This document shows, piece by piece, positions 45,563 through 55,556 of a DNA stretch of 64,000 bases. The stretch is from NCBI RefSeq assembly GCF_014651495.1, contig NZ_BMWZ01000002.1, forward strand, positions 310,001 to 374,000, in the 5' to 3' direction. Each line of letters starts with the position of its first letter. The first letter of the stretch is position 1. The notes under the pieces are model-generated. The model searched no databases and was not told the origin of the DNA. It saw only the letters and a list, made by a program, of their open reading frames with translations. The stretch is from Algibacter mikhailovii. Its GTDB lineage: Bacteria; Bacteroidota; Bacteroidia; Flavobacteriales; Flavobacteriaceae. The position numbers and the translations under genes were made by a program.

Positions 45563-46270
45563 ATGAAATATAAAAGAATACTCCTCAAACTATCAGGCGA
45601 AGCCTTAATGGGGTCACGTCAATACGGTATAGACCCAGAACGCCTAGCAGAATATGCTCAAGACGTAAAAACCATTACAGATCAAGGTATAGAAGTCGCC
45701 ATTGTTATAGGTGGTGGTAATATTTTTAGAGGTGTTGCTGGTGCAAGTAAAGGCATGGACCGTGTTCAAGGTGACCATATGGGTATGTTGGCTACGGTAA
45801 TTAATGGCTTAGCCTTACAAGGCGCATTAGAGGATGCGCAAATTCCAACACGGCTGCAAACAGCTATTAAAATTAATGAAGTAGCAGAGCCTTTTATTAG
45901 AAGAAGGGCCATGCGTCATTTAGAAAAAGGACGCGTAGTCATATTTGGAGGTGGTACTGGAAATCCGTATTTTACAACCGATTCTGCAGCCGTTTTACGT
46001 GCTATTGAAATTGAAGCAGACGTCATTTTAAAAGGCACACGGGTAGATGGCATATATAATGCAGATCCTGAAAAAGATGCGAATGCTGTAAAATTTGATA
46101 CCATTTCTTTTGACGATGTTTTAAGAAAAGGATTAAAAATAATGGATACAACGGCGTTCACATTAAGTCAAGAAAACAAGTTACCTATTATAGTTTTTGA
46201 TATGAACAAAAAAGGTAATCTGCTTAAAGTAGTTTCTGGTGAAAACATTGGAACCACTGTGAACGTATAA
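45563..46270 (+). CDS. pyrH: UMP kinase
   Basis: The enzyme phosphorylates UMP to UDP in pyrimidine synthesis. The 235-residue protein, counted from ATG 45563 ([17 protein letters not shown]), has the amino-acid-kinase fold motifs [40 protein letters not shown] and [14 protein letters not shown]. frr follows 53 bp downstream, the usual pyrH-frr arrangement. Its own promoter lies just upstream, after the tsf terminator. Confidence 0.97.
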   Translation: MKYKRILLKLSGEALMGSRQYGIDPERLAEYAQDVKTITDQGIEVAIVIGGGNIFRGVAGASKGMDRVQGDHMGMLATVINGLALQGALEDAQIPTRLQTAIKINEVAEPFIRRRAMRHLEKGRVVIFGGGTGNPYFTTDSAAVLRAIEIEADVILKGTRVDGIYNADPEKDANAVKFDTISFDDVLRKGLKIMDTTAFTLSQENKLPIIVFDMNKKGNLLKVVSGENIGTTVNV

Positions 46271-46323
46271 GATTTGACATAGTTTTTGATTAGTCATTTA
46301 GCATTTGAAATACATATAAAACC

Positions 46324-46881
46324 ATGAACGAAGAGATACAATTTATATTAGATAGCACTAAAGAAGCCATGGATAATGCTGTCGCACACCTAAAAAAACA
46401 GTTTTTAAATATTAGAGCAGGAAAAGCGAGTCCTGCCATGTTAGGAAGTGTTATGGTAGATTACTACGGTACCCAGACTCCATTGAGTCAAGTGGCGAAT
46501 GTGAATACCCCAGACGGTAGAACCATAACCGTTCAGCCATGGGAGAAAAGCATGCTTCAAGAAATTGAGCGCGGCATAGCCTACGCTAATCTTGGTTTTA
46601 ATCCCATGAATAATGGTGAGACTATCATTATAAATGTCCCACCTTTAACTGAAGAACGTCGTAGAGACTTAGCAAAACAAGCTAAATCTGAAACCGAAGA
46701 CTCTAAGGTTAGTATTAGAACCGCACGTAAAGATGCTATGAATGATATTAAGAAAAATGATGACGTTTCTGAAGACTTAAAAAAGAATGCTGAAATTGAC
46801 ATCCAACAGCTCACTGATACTTTTGTTAAGAAAGTAGATGAGCTCTTAAGCCATAAGGAAAAAGAAATCATGACTGTATAA
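46324..46881 (+). CDS. frr: Ribosome recycling factor
   Basis: The 185-residue protein releases the ribosome after termination, together with EF-G. It has FLNIRAGKASPAML, YYGTQTPLSQVANVNTPD, VPPLTEERRRDLAKQAK and a final helical LTDTFVKKVDELLSHKEKEIMTV. Length and motifs match the family. It is the second gene of pyrH-frr and is closed by a strong terminator. Confidence 0.97.
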   Translation: MNEEIQFILDSTKEAMDNAVAHLKKQFLNIRAGKASPAMLGSVMVDYYGTQTPLSQVANVNTPDGRTITVQPWEKSMLQEIERGIAYANLGFNPMNNGETIIINVPPLTEERRRDLAKQAKSETEDSKVSIRTARKDAMNDIKKNDDVSEDLKKNAEIDIQQLTDTFVKKVDELLSHKEKEIMTV

Positions 46882-46884
46882 TTA

Positions 46885-46915
46885 AAAAAGCGACTATCTA
46901 GTCGCTTTTTTTTAT
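46885..46915 (+). terminator. Intrinsic terminator after frr
   Basis: AGCGACT and AGTCGCT (46889-46895 and 46900-46906) form a stem with a 4-nt loop, extended by A/T pairs and followed by a run of eight T. Confidence 0.92.
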
Positions 46916-47029
46916 TTTATACTTTTGGTATTAGGGTAAAAATCTAAAAAGTTTTATTGAAATTCATGTCTTACCTGGAATCATACTCATATTTAATGCC
47001 TCAGCCTAAGGTATTACGGTCCTTTTTTC

Positions 47030-47037
47030 TACCTTTG
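47030..47037 (+). promoter_or_regulatory. -7 element of the MMPL-type exporter gene
   Basis: TACCTTTG is an exact TAnnTTTG match, 19 nt before the ATG at 47057. Confidence 0.6.
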
Positions 47038-47056
47038 CGCATCTTTAATTTGAGGC

Positions 47057-49471
47057 ATGACTAAACTTTTTACCAAAGATTTTTGGGATATAACAGCAAG
47101 AATAATTTTAAGAAATAAAATTATAATACTTGTTGGAATCGTCCTTGTCACATTTCTTTTTAGTCAGAAATGGGATAATATGCGACTCTCAAGTAGTGAA
47201 GCCAATTTACTGCCTGATGACCACGAAGTAAATATTGTATACAACCACTTTTTAGAAACTTTTGGAGAAGAGGGTAATCTTATCATACTGGGAATAAAGG
47301 ATAGTACTCTTTTTAATGTTAAAAATTTAAACGCTTGGAATAAGTTATCTTTAAAATTTAAGGCGTTTGATGCCGTTGAAACTGTAGTTTCAATTAAAGA
47401 TCTTCAGAAACTTATTAAAGACTCTGAAAACGAAAGATTTAGATTAGAGCCTTTCATTAAAGACTCCATTCATTCTTTAGAACAAATAAGCAATCTACAA
47501 AATGAACTCTTTGAAAAATATCCGTTTTATGATAATTTCTTATTTAATAAGGAAACTAAAACCATAAGAACAGCTATATATTTAAAAAAGGATATTGTTA
47601 ATACACCTATTAGAAAATTTTTTGTAAACGACTCCTTAATCCCTTTAATTGATCGTTTTGAAAAAGAAACGCATTTAGATGTTAGAGTTTCTGGGATGCC
47701 CTATATCAGAACCCTTAATGCTCAAAACATTGTTGATGAAATTGGACTTTTTGTTTTTGCCGCTTTACTTGTAACATCACTTATATTCTTTTTCTTTTTC
47801 AGATCTTTTAGAGCGACCTTCATATCATTAATTGTTGTTTGTATTGGGGTCATGTGGTCCTTGGGGATTATAGGTGCGTTTGATTATGAAATCAGCGTAC
47901 TTACAGCTCTTATACCGCCGTTAATCATCGTTATTGGTATACCCAATTGCATATTTTTAATCAACAAATATCAGCATGAAGTTAAACTGCATGGTAATAA
48001 AGTAAAATCCTTACAACGTGTTATTGCTAAAGTTGGAAATGCCACTTTAATGACCAATGTTACCACAGCATCTGGTTTTGCAACCTTTATTTTAACTGAA
48101 AGTAAACTTTTAAAGGAATTTGGAGTTGTAGCATCCTTAAGTATATTATCTATTTTTGTATTGTGCCTCCTTATCATTCCTATCATCTATTCATTTTTAC
48201 CATTTCCAAAAGATCGCCATTTAGAGCATCTTAATAAACGTTGGATTGGGGGCTTTGTAAATTGGATGGAACGTATGGTAAGACATAGGCGTATCACTAT
48301 TTACATTACGGCGGTTATCCTTCTTGTGGTTAGTATTATAGGTATTTACCAAATAAAAATTTCAGGTAGTTTAATTGAAGATATGCCTCAGGAATCTGAG
48401 TTTGTTAATGATATTCGGTTTTTTGAAGATGAGTTTAATGGCATTATGCCCTTAGAGATCATGATTGATACCAAGAGAAAAAAAGGGGTTATGAAGCTAT
48501 CTACTTTAAAACGTATGGATGAGCTTGAAAATTTAATTATTGAAACTCCTGAATTATCAAAACCAGTTTCCGTAGTTGGCCTAGTTAAATACTCTAAACA
48601 GGCTTATTACAATGGTAAAACCAAGTATTACCAATTGCCAACATCACAAGAAAATAGTTTTATTTTATCTTATGCAAAAAACTCGTCTTCTAATGTAGAT
48701 TTGTTGAAAAGCTTTGTTGATAGCACAGGTCAATACGCCCGTATCACAACGTTCATGAAGGATATTGGCACAGATAAAATGGAGCGTATTGAAGAAAACT
48801 TACAAAATAAAATTGATAAGGTTTTTCCAAAGGAAAAATACAATGTAAACATGACTGGAAAAGCCCTAATTTTCCAGAAAGGCACAAAATATTTAGTTAA
48901 AAATTTAGCTATTTCGCTATCATTAGCCATTTTTCTTATAGCCTTATTTATGGCCTATCTCTTTAGGTCTTCTAGAATGATTATCATATCACTTATCCCT
49001 AACTTATTACCATTATTAATAACGGCAGGTTTAATGGGATATTTAGGCGTACCTATTAAACCTTCTACCATCTTAGTATTTAGTATCGCTTTTGGTATTT
49101 CGGTTGATGACACCATTCACTTTCTAGCAAAGTACAGGCAAGAACTTCAGGCCAACAAGTGGGCTATCAAGGTATCGGTTTATGGCGCCCTACGTGAAAC
49201 AGGAGTGAGTATGTTTTATACATCTATTGTTTTATTTTTCGGTTTTTCTGTGTTCACTATTTCTAGTTTTGGAGGTACAGTGGCATTAGGCGCATTGGTT
49301 TCTGCAACACTTTTATTTGCTATGCTATCAAACCTATTACTCCTCCCCTCGCTATTACTGTCGCTAGAACGCAATATTGCGAATAAAGAAGTACTTAGAG
49401 AGCCATCTATAAATATAATTCCAGAGGAAGAGGACGATCAGAATATTGAAAAACTTTCTGACAATATGTAA
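47057..49471 (+). CDS. MMPL/RND family membrane exporter
   Basis: The 804-residue inner-membrane protein has two halves, each with one membrane helix, a large periplasmic loop and a bundle of five helices (about 235-385 and 630-770), the sterol-sensing-like RND plan. The second bundle contains SIAFGISVDDTIHFLAKYR, a conserved motif with acidic residues used in proton relay. It lacks the third component expected of tripartite efflux pumps, and no membrane-fusion or TolC gene is near. It resembles the HpnN/MMPL exporters; lipids or hydrophobic compounds are possible substrates. Confidence 0.85.
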   Translation: MTKLFTKDFWDITARIILRNKIIILVGIVLVTFLFSQKWDNMRLSSSEANLLPDDHEVNIVYNHFLETFGEEGNLIILGIKDSTLFNVKNLNAWNKLSLKFKAFDAVETVVSIKDLQKLIKDSENERFRLEPFIKDSIHSLEQISNLQNELFEKYPFYDNFLFNKETKTIRTAIYLKKDIVNTPIRKFFVNDSLIPLIDRFEKETHLDVRVSGMPYIRTLNAQNIVDEIGLFVFAALLVTSLIFFFFFRSFRATFISLIVVCIGVMWSLGIIGAFDYEISVLTALIPPLIIVIGIPNCIFLINKYQHEVKLHGNKVKSLQRVIAKVGNATLMTNVTTASGFATFILTESKLLKEFGVVASLSILSIFVLCLLIIPIIYSFLPFPKDRHLEHLNKRWIGGFVNWMERMVRHRRITIYITAVILLVVSIIGIYQIKISGSLIEDMPQESEFVNDIRFFEDEFNGIMPLEIMIDTKRKKGVMKLSTLKRMDELENLIIETPELSKPVSVVGLVKYSKQAYYNGKTKYYQLPTSQENSFILSYAKNSSSNVDLLKSFVDSTGQYARITTFMKDIGTDKMERIEENLQNKIDKVFPKEKYNVNMTGKALIFQKGTKYLVKNLAISLSLAIFLIALFMAYLFRSSRMIIISLIPNLLPLLITAGLMGYLGVPIKPSTILVFSIAFGISVDDTIHFLAKYRQELQANKWAIKVSVYGALRETGVSMFYTSIVLFFGFSVFTISSFGGTVALGALVSATLLFAMLSNLLLLPSLLLSLERNIANKEVLREPSINIIPEEEDDQNIEKLSDNM

Positions 49472-49589
49472 TTATAACAGATTTAAACCTAATACTGTTA
49501 ATCCTGTAAAAATTCCATTTATTTTTTGATTTCTTATTATTAATTATAATAATTTATTCTATTATATTTACATTTCAAAAATAGTGTTT

Positions 49590-51023
49590 ATGCTTTCAAG
49601 AACTGTTTCAGAATTATTATCTCAAGATATTGTTGTTCCAGAGTTAGAAATTAAGGGTTGGGTAAGAACTTTTCGAGCAAATAGGTTTATCGCCTTAAAT
49701 GACGGATCAACTATCAATAACATTCAATGTGTTGTAGATTTTAACAATTTTGATGAATCTCTTTTAAAACGTATTACCACTGGCGCGGCAATTCAGGTTA
49801 AGGGCGTTTTGGTTGAAAGTCAGGGAAAAGGTCAAAAAGTTGAAATTCAAGTTAGTGAATTAGAGATTTTGGGTGATTCGGATGCAGAGCATTATCCTAT
49901 TCAACCTAAAAAACATTCTTTTGAATTCCTAAGAGAAAATGCGCATTTGCGAACTAGAACAAATACGTTTAGTGCAGTCATGCGTTTGCGTTCTTCTTTA
50001 TCTTTTGCTATTCATAAATATTTTAATGAACATGGTTTTCATTATATGCACTCCCCTATAATTACGGGTAGTGATGCTGAAGGCGCAGGAGAAATGTTTA
50101 AAGTTACTAGCCTGGATAGCGAAAACCCACCGCGTAATGAGGACGGGACCATTGATTATTCGCAAGATTTCTTTGGCAAAGAAACAAACCTAACCGTTTC
50201 CGGACAATTAGAAGCAGAAACTTATGCTATGTCGTTGGGTAAGGTCTACACCTTTGGGCCAACCTTTAGAGCTGAAAACTCAAATACCTCTAGGCATTTG
50301 GCAGAATTTTGGATGATTGAACCTGAAGTTGCTTTTATGAATTTAGCGGGGAATATGGATTTAGCAGAAGACTTTTTAAAGTCGGTTATAAAATATATTC
50401 TTAGCACTAACCGTGAAGATTTAGAGTTTTTAGACCAACGCTTACAGGATGAAGACAAAAGAAAACCTCAAGCCGAGCGCAGTACCATGACACTCATTGA
50501 AAAACTTAATTTTGTTACGGACAATAATTTCAAGCGTGTAAGTTATAGCGAAGCCATTGATATTCTCCGTAATTGTAAACCTAACAAAAAAAAGAAGTTT
50601 AAATATCTCATAAATGAATGGGGCACCGATTTGCAATCAGAGCATGAACGTTTTCTAGTAGAGAAACATTTTAAATGCCCTGTAATTTTGTTTGATTACC
50701 CGGCAAACATTAAAGCCTTTTATATGCGCCTAAATGATGATGGTAAAACCGTACGAGCTATGGATATTCTTTTTCCTGGAATTGGTGAAATTGTAGGCGG
50801 TGCACAACGTGAAGAGCGCTTAGATGTGTTAAAAGAACGTATGGCTGCAGCCAATATTCCGGAGGAGGAGCTATGGTGGTATTTAGATTTACGTAAGTAT
50901 GGCACTGCGGTGCACTCTGGTTTTGGTTTAGGTTTTGAGAGGTTGGTTATGTTTGCTACCGGCATGAGCAATATTAGGGATGTTATTCCTTTTCCAAGAA
51001 CCCCCCAAAACGCTGAGTTTTAA
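49590..51023 (+). CDS. asnS: Asparaginyl-tRNA synthetase
   Basis: The 477-residue protein is counted from ATG 49590 ([16 protein letters not shown]); an in-frame GTG lies 6 nt earlier. The OB-fold anticodon-binding domain ([19 protein letters not shown]) is followed by the class II catalytic core. Motif 2 is [25 protein letters not shown] and motif 3 is [32 protein letters not shown] is diagnostic of AsnRS as opposed to AspRS. A near -7 element, TATATTTA, lies at 49563. A membrane-protein gene follows. Confidence 0.96.
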   Translation: MLSRTVSELLSQDIVVPELEIKGWVRTFRANRFIALNDGSTINNIQCVVDFNNFDESLLKRITTGAAIQVKGVLVESQGKGQKVEIQVSELEILGDSDAEHYPIQPKKHSFEFLRENAHLRTRTNTFSAVMRLRSSLSFAIHKYFNEHGFHYMHSPIITGSDAEGAGEMFKVTSLDSENPPRNEDGTIDYSQDFFGKETNLTVSGQLEAETYAMSLGKVYTFGPTFRAENSNTSRHLAEFWMIEPEVAFMNLAGNMDLAEDFLKSVIKYILSTNREDLEFLDQRLQDEDKRKPQAERSTMTLIEKLNFVTDNNFKRVSYSEAIDILRNCKPNKKKKFKYLINEWGTDLQSEHERFLVEKHFKCPVILFDYPANIKAFYMRLNDDGKTVRAMDILFPGIGEIVGGAQREERLDVLKERMAAANIPEEELWWYLDLRKYGTAVHSGFGLGFERLVMFATGMSNIRDVIPFPRTPQNAEF

Positions 51024-51103
51024 AATACTCAAATTTTAATCAGTTCTGTTTGTATCCGCATAATTTTTGTGCTATTTTAACCCAAAATTAAAAGGCACCT
51101 ACT

Positions 51104-51661
51104 ATTCATTCAGACTATCTTAAAATAAAAGAACTTCCGGAGCAGCCGCATCATTTTATATCCTATTTAAGAGTTGGTCGCTTGCTGTATTATTCACTGG
51201 TTTTGTTTATTCTAGAATCATGGTTTTATTGGGTCAAACTTAAGGTAGCCTATTTTGAATCTTCAACATGGATTATTGCCTTCTGGCTGGCTTGTTTTCT
51301 ATTTTCTTTTGTCCATATTTTTTTGGTCATGATGGATGGATGGTCGCGCTACCAAAATTATAAAAGAGCAAAAGACCAATTTTACATGTATGGGTTTACA
51401 AAAAGAATCTCTAATTTATATATTGGTTCTAAATGCCAACGTAATGCTGCCTTAGTTGCAGCAAAGGAATTGGGTATTGAAGATCAGGTTGAGGCGTATT
51501 ACACCTCTATGGGAATTAAATGGTACCATTACGTACCCTATTTTATGGTAAAAGATCCGCTCTTTCTCTTTAAAAGATATTTTTGGAAACGTACTTTCCA
51601 TGAAAAACCGTACAGACCTAAGTTTGATTTCAGAAAACTTCAACTTCAACTCAGTATATGA
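51104..51661 (+). CDS. Hypothetical membrane protein, start uncertain
   Basis: The protein has two N-terminal hydrophobic segments (YYSLVLFILESWFYW; TWIIAFWLACFLFSFVHIFLV) and a basic cytoplasmic C-terminal half ending FDFRKLQLQLSI. No family is recognised. The first usual start is TTG 51182 (159 residues). However, the frame stays open upstream to the stop at 51089 and reads IHSDYLKIKELPEQPHHF, a protein-like sequence with no ATG. I give the longer form from ATT 51104 (185 residues). The last codons overlap the next gene's ATG by 4 bp, so translation is coupled to the ABC genes. Confidence 0.55.
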   Translation: MHSDYLKIKELPEQPHHFISYLRVGRLLYYSLVLFILESWFYWVKLKVAYFESSTWIIAFWLACFLFSFVHIFLVMMDGWSRYQNYKRAKDQFYMYGFTKRISNLYIGSKCQRNAALVAAKELGIEDQVEAYYTSMGIKWYHYVPYFMVKDPLFLFKRYFWKRTFHEKPYRPKFDFRKLQLQLSI

Positions 51662-52506
51662 TTATATCCGGGGTTAACCTATCTAAATCTTATAAGACCG
51701 TAAAAGCGCTACAAGGTGTCAGCATTGATTGCTCAGCTGGCGAAATTCTTGGTATTGTGGGTGCAAATGGCTCAGGAAAATCGACCTTGTTTAAAATACT
51801 CTTGGGGGTCATGAAACCAGATACTGGGACAGTAACTATTAACTCAAACAGCGTTAAGCCCGTTGGTGGTATTATAGAAAAACCCGCCTTATATGAATAC
51901 TTAAATGCCTATGAAAACCTAAGGGTTTTTGCCAGTATTCAAGGATTAAGTGCCGACAAGGCGTTTTTAACGAAGAGCCTTATCAATGTAGGCTTACCAA
52001 TAAATCGTAAAGACCCCGTTAAAAACTTTTCAATGGGAATGAAGCAACGCTTGGGTATTGCCATTGCCCTGCTTAACAATCCAGACTGCTTAATTTTAGA
52101 CGAACCCTTTTCAGGTTTGGACCCTATGGGAATAGCTTCCTTAAAAACACTCATTACAACGCTTGCTGAAAAAGAAAGACTTGCTGTTTTAATGTCTTCA
52201 CATATTTTAGATGAGCTAAATAAAATTTGTCACAGACTAGCCGTAATAAAAAATGGAAAAGTCATAAAGACTGGAACTACTGCCGAAATTATTTATCAAA
52301 GCACTAAAAATTACGCCATTGCAGGGACTAACTTAGATGAATCTACTATTTTAAAATCATATAATGCATCCTTTAGAGATAACCTGGCCATAGTTAAAAT
52401 TTCATCGGAAAATATTTCTGAATTAATTCAAAAATTGGGTGAAGAAAACATCAAAATCACTTCTTTTGCTCCTGAAATTAGTATGAATGAATTATTTGAA
52501 AATTAA
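51658..52506 (+). CDS. ABC-2 type transporter, ATP-binding protein
   Basis: The 282-residue ATPase has Walker A (GANGSGKST), the Q-loop region, the signature FSMGMKQRLG, Walker B (CLILDEPFSGLDPMG) and a switch His in MSSHILDEL. It fits the subfamily that energises ABC-2 exporters, with a C-terminal regulatory tail from about residue 215. It overlaps the upstream membrane-protein gene by 4 bp and is followed 5 bp later by the permease. The cargo is unknown. Confidence 0.93.
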   Translation: MIISGVNLSKSYKTVKALQGVSIDCSAGEILGIVGANGSGKSTLFKILLGVMKPDTGTVTINSNSVKPVGGIIEKPALYEYLNAYENLRVFASIQGLSADKAFLTKSLINVGLPINRKDPVKNFSMGMKQRLGIAIALLNNPDCLILDEPFSGLDPMGIASLKTLITTLAEKERLAVLMSSHILDELNKICHRLAVIKNGKVIKTGTTAEIIYQSTKNYAIAGTNLDESTILKSYNASFRDNLAIVKISSENISELIQKLGEENIKITSFAPEISMNELFEN

Positions 52507-52511
52507 ATACT

Positions 52512-53342
52512 ATGAGAAATTTAATTTTTTCGGAAGCTTATAAACTACTAAAACAAAGCAAAACCTACTATGCACTAGCTGCCATATTTGTTATTGAAAT
52601 AATTATTTTATTTAGCGCTTACTCCCAAGGACAAAGTGTATTAGATCTTTTGTTAGACAATTTAAAAAATTCATTCCATTTCGAAGGGAATTTACTGAAC
52701 GGAAACCTACTTAGTTATCTAATATTAAACACATTGTGGTTTCACCTTCCGCTTATACTAATTGTTATCATTTCAGGAACATTAACCTCAGAATATAAAG
52801 ATAGAACCTTGTTAAGTGTCATGCTGCAACCTGTTTCTAAGTGGAAATTTATTTTAAGCAAGTATATTGTTGCCATTGTATTTACCTTATTGATCGTGTT
52901 TTTTTTGGCTTTAACCACTTTTATATTGTCATACAGTATTTTTGGGAAAGGCGACCTTATTGTATATCTGGACACACTCAACTTTTTTGAGTCCTCAGAT
53001 GCCTTCTATCGTATTATGTGGGCCTTTACTGTTGGAGCAATTTCCATGGTATTCTTTTCGGTAGTTAGTTTAACCTTAGCCATAATTTTCGAAGAAGCCA
53101 CAAAAACATGGATTCTTGGGGCCTTTTTCCTAATTGTTTCCAATTTACTTTTAAAGGTTAATTTTGATAATTACGTGTTGGATAATTGGCTCTATGTAAA
53201 ACTCAATGATACCTGGCAGTACCTCTTTTACTATGCTATTCCATGGGATAAAATTTATTTAAACACGGTTATACTAATTATATATACTATTATTACCATG
53301 GTTTTTGGTATTATAATTTTCACTAAAAAAGATGTAAATTAA
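52512..53342 (+). CDS. ABC-2 type transporter permease
   Basis: The 276-residue integral membrane protein has about six hydrophobic segments (for example YALAAIFVIEIIILFSAYS, FILSKYIVAIVFTLLIVFFL and TVILIIYTIITMVFGIIIF). The N-terminal amphipathic start and the conserved EYKDRTLLSVMLQPVSKWKF coupling segment are typical of ABC-2 permeases. It pairs with the ATPase immediately upstream. Its stop overlaps the next ATG by one base (TAATG), so four genes from 51104 to 54007 form one translationally coupled unit. Confidence 0.85.
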   Translation: MRNLIFSEAYKLLKQSKTYYALAAIFVIEIIILFSAYSQGQSVLDLLLDNLKNSFHFEGNLLNGNLLSYLILNTLWFHLPLILIVIISGTLTSEYKDRTLLSVMLQPVSKWKFILSKYIVAIVFTLLIVFFLALTTFILSYSIFGKGDLIVYLDTLNFFESSDAFYRIMWAFTVGAISMVFFSVVSLTLAIIFEEATKTWILGAFFLIVSNLLLKVNFDNYVLDNWLYVKLNDTWQYLFYYAIPWDKIYLNTVILIIYTIITMVFGIIIFTKKDVN

Positions 53343-54007
53343 TGATGCGTCAAATACTCTTTATTTACTTAACTAGTGTTTGCTTTTTGAACGGGCAAAA
53401 CATTGATGAAAATGTATTACGTATTCAACAACGTATGGAGACCATACAAACATTTACAGCTAATGTTACCCTTGATGTGGACATCAGTTTTGTGAATATT
53501 CCTGAAAAAGAAGCGCGAATTGAATACATCAAAGACCAAGAAACGAAAGTATTCTCTGAAGATTTTATATTAATCCCTAAAAAGGGATTGGATGTTTCTA
53601 TGCATCAGTTATTCAAAAATCCTTTTATCACCGTTGATCGCGGTGAGGAATTAAGAAATGGTTACACTTACAAAATGGTTAACATTATTCCTACCGATAA
53701 AAAAGCGGATTTTTCCATAGCAACAGCCTTAGTTGATACGATAAGACATAGGATTGTTGAATATGAGATAAACACAAAAAAAGACGGCACCTATATTGTA
53801 AAAATGAGCTATGATAAAGACACCGCTATACTGCCCGATAACCTAGAGGTGGAGTTTGAAATTGAACGTATCAGAATACCCTTAAAATATATGGGTAAAG
53901 ATGCTCAAGTTGATAAAAGCACCTATAAATCAAATGCCCCTAAAACCGGTATAATTTATTTGAACTTTAATTATTCTAACATTACCTATCAAAAAAAAAC
54001 AAATTAG
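53342..54007 (+). CDS. LolA-like secreted protein of the ABC operon
   Basis: The 221-residue protein has an N-terminal signal peptide (MRQILFIYLTSVCFLNG, cut before QN). A beta-rich sequence with repeated strand pairs follows (IQTFTANVTLDVDIS; YTYKMVNIIP; TYIVKMSYDKD). It starts with the helix-then-strand pattern (ENVLRIQQRMETIQTFTANVTL) seen in LolA/LolB and RseB folds. A role as a periplasmic carrier for what the ABC pair exports is plausible but unproven. The start is either ATG 53342 or ATG 53345. Confidence 0.6.
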   Translation: MMRQILFIYLTSVCFLNGQNIDENVLRIQQRMETIQTFTANVTLDVDISFVNIPEKEARIEYIKDQETKVFSEDFILIPKKGLDVSMHQLFKNPFITVDRGEELRNGYTYKMVNIIPTDKKADFSIATALVDTIRHRIVEYEINTKKDGTYIVKMSYDKDTAILPDNLEVEFEIERIRIPLKYMGKDAQVDKSTYKSNAPKTGIIYLNFNYSNITYQKKTN

Positions 54008-54066
54008 GTATATTGAACAATGTATCTAATCATTAAAACTAACCTTCTTTATTAATGTAATTTATT

Positions 54067-54074
54067 TATTTTTG
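54067..54074 (+). promoter_or_regulatory. -7 element of rpoN
   Basis: TATTTTTG is an exact TAnnTTTG match, 21 nt before the rpoN ATG. Confidence 0.55.
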
Positions 54075-54095
54075 ATATCAGGTAATTAATACAAC

Positions 54096-55556
54096 ATGCT
54101 TAAACAACATTTACACTTTAAATTATCGCAAAAACTGTCGCCGCAACAGATTCAGTTGATGAAATTAATACAGTTGCCAACACAAGCTTTTGAACAACGT
54201 TTGAAGCAAGAACTGGAGGAAAACCCAGCTTTAGAGGGCGGTAAAGAGGATACACAAAATGATTTAGACGCCGATCTTGACAACACCGCAGAAGACCTTA
54301 ATGATAATGAAACTATAAATACAGAAGATATAAATGTTGATGAGTATTTAAGCGATGATGAAATTCCTGACTATAGAACTCAGGTAAACAATTATAGTCC
54401 AGATGACGAAGAAAAAAGCATGCCATATGCAGCAGGGACCTCATTTACTCAACATTTAATCAATCAATTAAATACCTATAGATTATCAGAAGAAGAGCAT
54501 GATATAGCCGTATTTTTAGTGGGAAGTGTTGATGAAAGTGGCTATATACGAAGAGAACTTGTTGATATCACAGATGATTTAGCCTTCACACAAAACGTTT
54601 ATACAACGGAAGAACAAGTTACAAAAGTTTTAAAAATTGTTCAGCAATTAGACCCCGCTGGTGTAGGTGCAAGAAACCTACAAGAATGTTTAAGCATTCA
54701 ATTACATAGAAAACAAAAAACTCAGAATACGGAATTGGCAATTAACATCATTGATAACGCCTTTGATCAATTCACTAAAAAGCACTACAAAAAATTGCTT
54801 CAGAAATTCGACATTACCGAATCGCAATTAAAAAATGCTATAGGAGAAATAGAACATTTAAATCCAAAACCAGGGGGTTCTTACGCAGGAAATAACCGCA
54901 TAGTAGAACATGTTGTTCCTGATTTTGCTATTAAAATAATTGATGGAGCATTAGAACTTACATTGAATGGAAGAAATGCACCTGCACTGCACGTATCTCG
55001 CGAATACAATAATATGCTTAAGGGCTATAAGGATTCAAAGGATAAGTCTAAATCACAAAAGGATGCCGTCATGTTTATTAAGCAAAAACTGGATGCTGCA
55101 AAGTGGTTTATAGAGGCCATTAAACAGCGACAGCAGACATTATTTGTAACCATGAGTGCGATAATGCATTATCAAAAAGAATATTTTTTGACGGGTGATG
55201 AACGCAACTTGAAACCCATGATTTTAAAAGATATTGCCGATGAAATCTCCATGGATGTATCAACCGTATCAAGAGTAGCAAACAGTAAATATGTGGACAC
55301 GCCTTATGGTACAAAATTGATAAAAGATTTCTTTTCAGAATCCATGAAAAATGATCAAGGCGAAGATGTCTCCACAAAGGAAATTAAAAAAATTCTTGAA
55401 ACTGTAATTGAAGAAGAAGATAAGAAAAAGCCTTTAACAGATGAAACACTAGCTTCAATTTTAAAAGAAAAAGGCTATCCTATTGCCAGAAGAACCGTTG
55501 CTAAATATAGAGAACAATTGGATGTCCCAGTGGCGCGTTTACGAAAAAAAATATAA
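54096..55556 (+). CDS. rpoN: RNA polymerase sigma-54 factor
   Basis: The 486-residue alternative sigma factor needs an AAA+ activator. Region I is Gln/Leu-rich (LSPQQIQLMKLIQLPTQAF; KQELEENPAL). Region II is an acidic linker at about 50-105, rich in Asp. The core-binding domain follows. The helix-turn-helix segment is MDVSTVSRVANSKYV. The RpoN box ARRTVAKYREQL lies near residue 465. It is complete. The PAP2-like gene overlaps its stop by one base (TAATG). No -24/-12 promoter was searched for systematically. Confidence 0.96.
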   Translation: MLKQHLHFKLSQKLSPQQIQLMKLIQLPTQAFEQRLKQELEENPALEGGKEDTQNDLDADLDNTAEDLNDNETINTEDINVDEYLSDDEIPDYRTQVNNYSPDDEEKSMPYAAGTSFTQHLINQLNTYRLSEEEHDIAVFLVGSVDESGYIRRELVDITDDLAFTQNVYTTEEQVTKVLKIVQQLDPAGVGARNLQECLSIQLHRKQKTQNTELAINIIDNAFDQFTKKHYKKLLQKFDITESQLKNAIGEIEHLNPKPGGSYAGNNRIVEHVVPDFAIKIIDGALELTLNGRNAPALHVSREYNNMLKGYKDSKDKSKSQKDAVMFIKQKLDAAKWFIEAIKQRQQTLFVTMSAIMHYQKEYFLTGDERNLKPMILKDIADEISMDVSTVSRVANSKYVDTPYGTKLIKDFFSESMKNDQGEDVSTKEIKKILETVIEEEDKKKPLTDETLASILKEKGYPIARRTVAKYREQLDVPVARLRKKI

